Source: an archaeon (GTDB lineage Archaea > Methanobacteriota > Methanobacteria > Methanobacteriales > Methanobacteriaceae). Taken from it: DNA of 7,222 nucleotides. The notes under the pieces are model-generated. The model had not been told where the DNA came from and made no database searches. It was given only the letters and a program-made list of their open reading frames with translations. A program made the position numbers and the translations under genes. The DNA lies in NCBI GenBank assembly GCA_024409165.1, contig JAKSUE010000072.1, positions 1 to 7,222 on the forward strand, read 5' to 3'. Positions 5,316 to 7,222 of the stretch are shown piece after piece; position 1 is the stretch's first letter; every line of letters starts with the position of its first letter.

Positions 5316-6554
5316 ATGGTAAAAATTGCTTTAGTTTCATGTGGTACTGAATATAGTGGTATTCAAAAGGAAATTGAAAAAGCAGCTCTTAAGTTTGGAG
5401 CTGAAATTATTCTTCCTGAAATTGATTTAGATTATATTAATGAAGCTTATGAAAAATTTGGTTTCTCAGCACAAAGTTCTTCTCTAAAATTAATGATTGC
5501 AAGAGCAATGTCTATTGTTGAAGGTAAATGTAAACCAGATGCCGTATTTATTGCAACTTGTTTTAGATGTGCTGAAGGAGCATTAGTAAGAAACGAAGTA
5601 AGAAGATTTATTCAAAATAATACTCGTATTCCTGTTGTTACTTATTCTTTCACAGAAAGAACAAAAGCTGATGAGTTATTCATCCGTATGGAAGCATTAG
5701 CTACTACTGTAACAAGAAGAAGTATCCTTGCTCGTGAAAAACAAGAAGGACTTACTTTAGGTTTAGATTCTGGTTCAACAACCACCAAAGCTGTTTTAAT
5801 GGAAAATAATAAAGTTATTGGAACTGGTTGGACTTCTACTAAAGATATTATTGAATCTGCTAAAATTGCAGCTGCAGAAGCATTTGAAGGTACTGGATAC
5901 AACTGGAATGATGTTGAAGGTATTGGAACTACTGGTTATGGTAGATTTACTATGGGTAAAGAGTTTAAAGCTGAACTTATCCAAGAAGAATTATCTGTAA
6001 ATGCAAAAGGTGCTGTATACTTAGCTGATTGTCAAAGAGGAGAAGCTACTGTTTTAGATATTGGTGGTATGGATAACAAAGTTATTACTGTTAACGATGG
6101 TATTCCTGATAACTTCACTATGGGAGGTATCTGTGCAGGGGCATCTGGCAGATTCCTTGATATGACTTCCCGTAGATTAGATGTAGATATTACAGAATTA
6201 GGTCCTTTAGCTAGCCAAGGGGACTGGAGAAAAGCAATGTTAAACAGTTACTGTATTGTATTTGGTATTCAAGACCTTGTTACCACACTTGCAGCTGGAG
6301 GTTCAAAAGCAGATGTAGCTGCTGCTGCATGTCACTCTGTATCTGAACAAGTTTACGAACAACAACTCCAAGAAATTGATATCCGTGAACCTTTAATCCA
6401 AGTAGGTGGAACAAGTTTAATTTCTGGTCTTGTAGAAGCAGTTAGTGAAACCTTAGGTGGAATTGATGTCATTGTACCTGAATACTCTCAACACATTGGT
6501 GCTGTAGGTGCTGCTTTACTTGTATCTGGAATGGGGAATAGACAGGATAAATAA
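5316..6554 (+). CDS. mmp15: Methanogenesis marker protein 15, HgdC/BadF-type ATPase
   Basis: A 412-residue soluble protein matching methanogenesis marker protein 15. Residues from about 145 to the end are a BadF/BadG/HgdC-type ATPase of the ASKHA fold: phosphate-1 loop GLDSGSTTTK (149-158), phosphate-2 motif LDIGGMDNK (247-255), and late glycine motifs VGGTSLISG (363-371) and IGAVGAA (394-400). Two cysteines match the positions that hold the subunit-bridging [4Fe-4S] cluster in the activators of 2-hydroxyacyl-CoA dehydratases: C273 in GGICAGASGRF and C313 in NSYCIVFG. This implies an ATP-driven electron donor acting as a homodimer. The first about 140 residues are an added domain with C9, C72 and CFRC (82-85); its end resembles the C-terminal part of HgdB-type dehydratase subunits. 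The start is backed by AGGAGG (5302-5307) overlapping the marker 5 stop. Its physiological acceptor is unknown; given its neighbours, the MCR activation or cofactor-maturation machinery is the best guess. Confidence 0.92.
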   Translation: MVKIALVSCGTEYSGIQKEIEKAALKFGAEIILPEIDLDYINEAYEKFGFSAQSSSLKLMIARAMSIVEGKCKPDAVFIATCFRCAEGALVRNEVRRFIQNNTRIPVVTYSFTERTKADELFIRMEALATTVTRRSILAREKQEGLTLGLDSGSTTTKAVLMENNKVIGTGWTSTKDIIESAKIAAAEAFEGTGYNWNDVEGIGTTGYGRFTMGKEFKAELIQEELSVNAKGAVYLADCQRGEATVLDIGGMDNKVITVNDGIPDNFTMGGICAGASGRFLDMTSRRLDVDITELGPLASQGDWRKAMLNSYCIVFGIQDLVTTLAAGGSKADVAAAACHSVSEQVYEQQLQEIDIREPLIQVGGTSLISGLVEAVSETLGGIDVIVPEYSQHIGAVGAALLVSGMGNRQDK

Positions 6555-6575
6555 TAATTCCATTTAGGTGATTTT

Positions 6576-7139
6576 ATGCATATAGAATCTAATGATCCAG
6601 AAGGAGCTAAAGTTTATGATATGATTATCAGACAAATCTTTCAAGATTTAGTCTTACCTCCATCTATTGCAGATATGAGAGCTTATGTCAATCCTAATGA
6701 AGTTGTATTTATCATAGCTATTAAAATGAGAAAAACTTCTCAACACATCACATTAAAAGATGTAGCTAAAATATCCTATGATAGCACAGAAGATAAAACA
6801 ACAATCAATATTGATAATGAAAATTTCCTTCCTAACATCCTTAAAAAACTCTGGAGCGAAAAAGGCCGTGGAAATGTTCAACAACCAAGCCGTTATATTA
6901 TTAAGTTAGATGGAAATCAAGATGTAGCTGATTATGTTGTAGACGATCCATATAAAAATCTTAAAAGAAGAGTTTATGATGCAATCTTTAGAATTGTCCC
7001 TGAAGGATTTAAAATCATGAAAGACATTTCTCGGGATGATATTGTAGCTGTTGTAGCTACAGATGAACTTATTAAAGATGAATGGGTTGAAAAAGCATAT
7101 GGTTACATGGAAGAATTAGATAAAGTATTTGTTTATTAA
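6576..7139 (+). CDS. mmp17: Methanogenesis marker protein 17, MCR activation complex component
   Basis: A 187-residue soluble protein matching methanogenesis marker protein 17. Members of this family were found in component A3a with McrC, Mmp7, Mmp3 and AtwA, the complex that uses ATP to reduce the nickel of coenzyme F430 in methyl-coenzyme M reductase. No catalytic motif is evident. The sequence reads as alternating strands and helices, with a conserved-looking centre WSEKGRGNVQQPSRY (93-107), a basic KNLKRRVYDAIFRI (127-140) and a C-terminal acidic helix. It contains no cysteine, so any Fe-S cluster associated with it must be held by partner proteins or non-cysteine ligands. The start has AGGTGAT (6566-6572), with GGTG 5 nt before the ATG. 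It follows marker 15 by 21 nt and is the last gene before a T-rich terminator, closing the operon. Family identity fairly firm; molecular role not visible in the sequence. Confidence 0.88.
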   Translation: MHIESNDPEGAKVYDMIIRQIFQDLVLPPSIADMRAYVNPNEVVFIIAIKMRKTSQHITLKDVAKISYDSTEDKTTINIDNENFLPNILKKLWSEKGRGNVQQPSRYIIKLDGNQDVADYVVDDPYKNLKRRVYDAIFRIVPEGFKIMKDISRDDIVAVVATDELIKDEWVEKAYGYMEELDKVFVY

Positions 7140-7222
7140 ATTCTTTCTTTTTCTTTTTTTATTTTAATTAACTGTTTATTCTTTTTTTATTTTAATTAAA
7201 TTTTTTATTTTTTATTCTTTTT
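7140..7222 (+). terminator. T-rich terminator region after marker 17
   Basis: Beginning at the stop of marker 17, the sense strand is dominated by T runs (for example 7154-7160 and 7182-7188), the usual form of an archaeal terminator. It contains two identical 21-nt copies, 7151-7171 and 7179-7199, each made of TTC, a T7 run and ATTTTAATTAA. The duplicated U tract may make termination more efficient. The region runs off the end of the window. Confidence 0.65.

Noticed and set aside
5642..6000. Several open frames on both strands inside mmp15
   Set aside because: They overlap the conserved ATPase motifs of mmp15 in other frames and show no domain of their own.

Overview
The window is a compact archaeal operon region, almost certainly from a low-GC methanogen of the order Methanobacteriales (Methanobrevibacter- or Methanosphaera-like). 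The evidence is threefold: six consecutive genes belong to protein families known only as 'methanogenesis marker proteins'; the DNA is extremely A+T rich (roughly 30% G+C by eye); and the ribosome binding sites (GGTG, AGGTGAT, AGGAGG) and T-rich intergenic terminators are typical of these archaea. The genus cannot be fixed from the sequence alone. All seven genes lie on the + strand and appear intact.

Layout. 1-77: A+T-rich leader with repeated ATTTAAT boxes. 78-1439: DUF2117-like protein of unknown function. 1440-1512: short spacer holding a 10-bp hairpin. 1513-2493: methanogenesis marker 2 (PurM/AIR-synthase-like). 2494-2722: gene-free stretch with T tracts (probable terminator), a TATA-like box and a perfect 20-bp palindrome. 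2723-4276: marker 3. 4277-4747: marker 6, abutting marker 3. 4809-5303: marker 5, with a CxxC motif and a repetitive acidic tail. 5316-6554: marker 15, an HgdC/BadF-type ATPase with an extra N-terminal domain. 6576-7139: marker 17. 7140-7222: T-rich terminator region with a 21-nt direct repeat.

How they work together. From published work, Mmp3 and Mmp17 co-purify with McrC, Mmp7 and the ATPase AtwA as the ATP-dependent complex that activates methyl-coenzyme M reductase (MCR), a complex reported to carry nitrogenase-type Fe-S clusters. The window therefore encodes part of that machinery together with companions whose roles are unsettled: Mmp2 (ATP-using PurM fold), Mmp5 and Mmp6 (conserved cysteines), and Mmp15. 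Mmp15 keeps both cluster cysteines of the 2-hydroxyacyl-CoA dehydratase activators, and its N-terminal part resembles a shortened dehydratase (HgdB-like) domain. My inference is that Mmp15, with Mmp5/6/2, is an electron-delivery or cluster-assembly module serving the MCR activation complex. That hypothesis is the most interesting point in the window.

No tRNA, rRNA, CRISPR array, mobile element or broken gene was seen.
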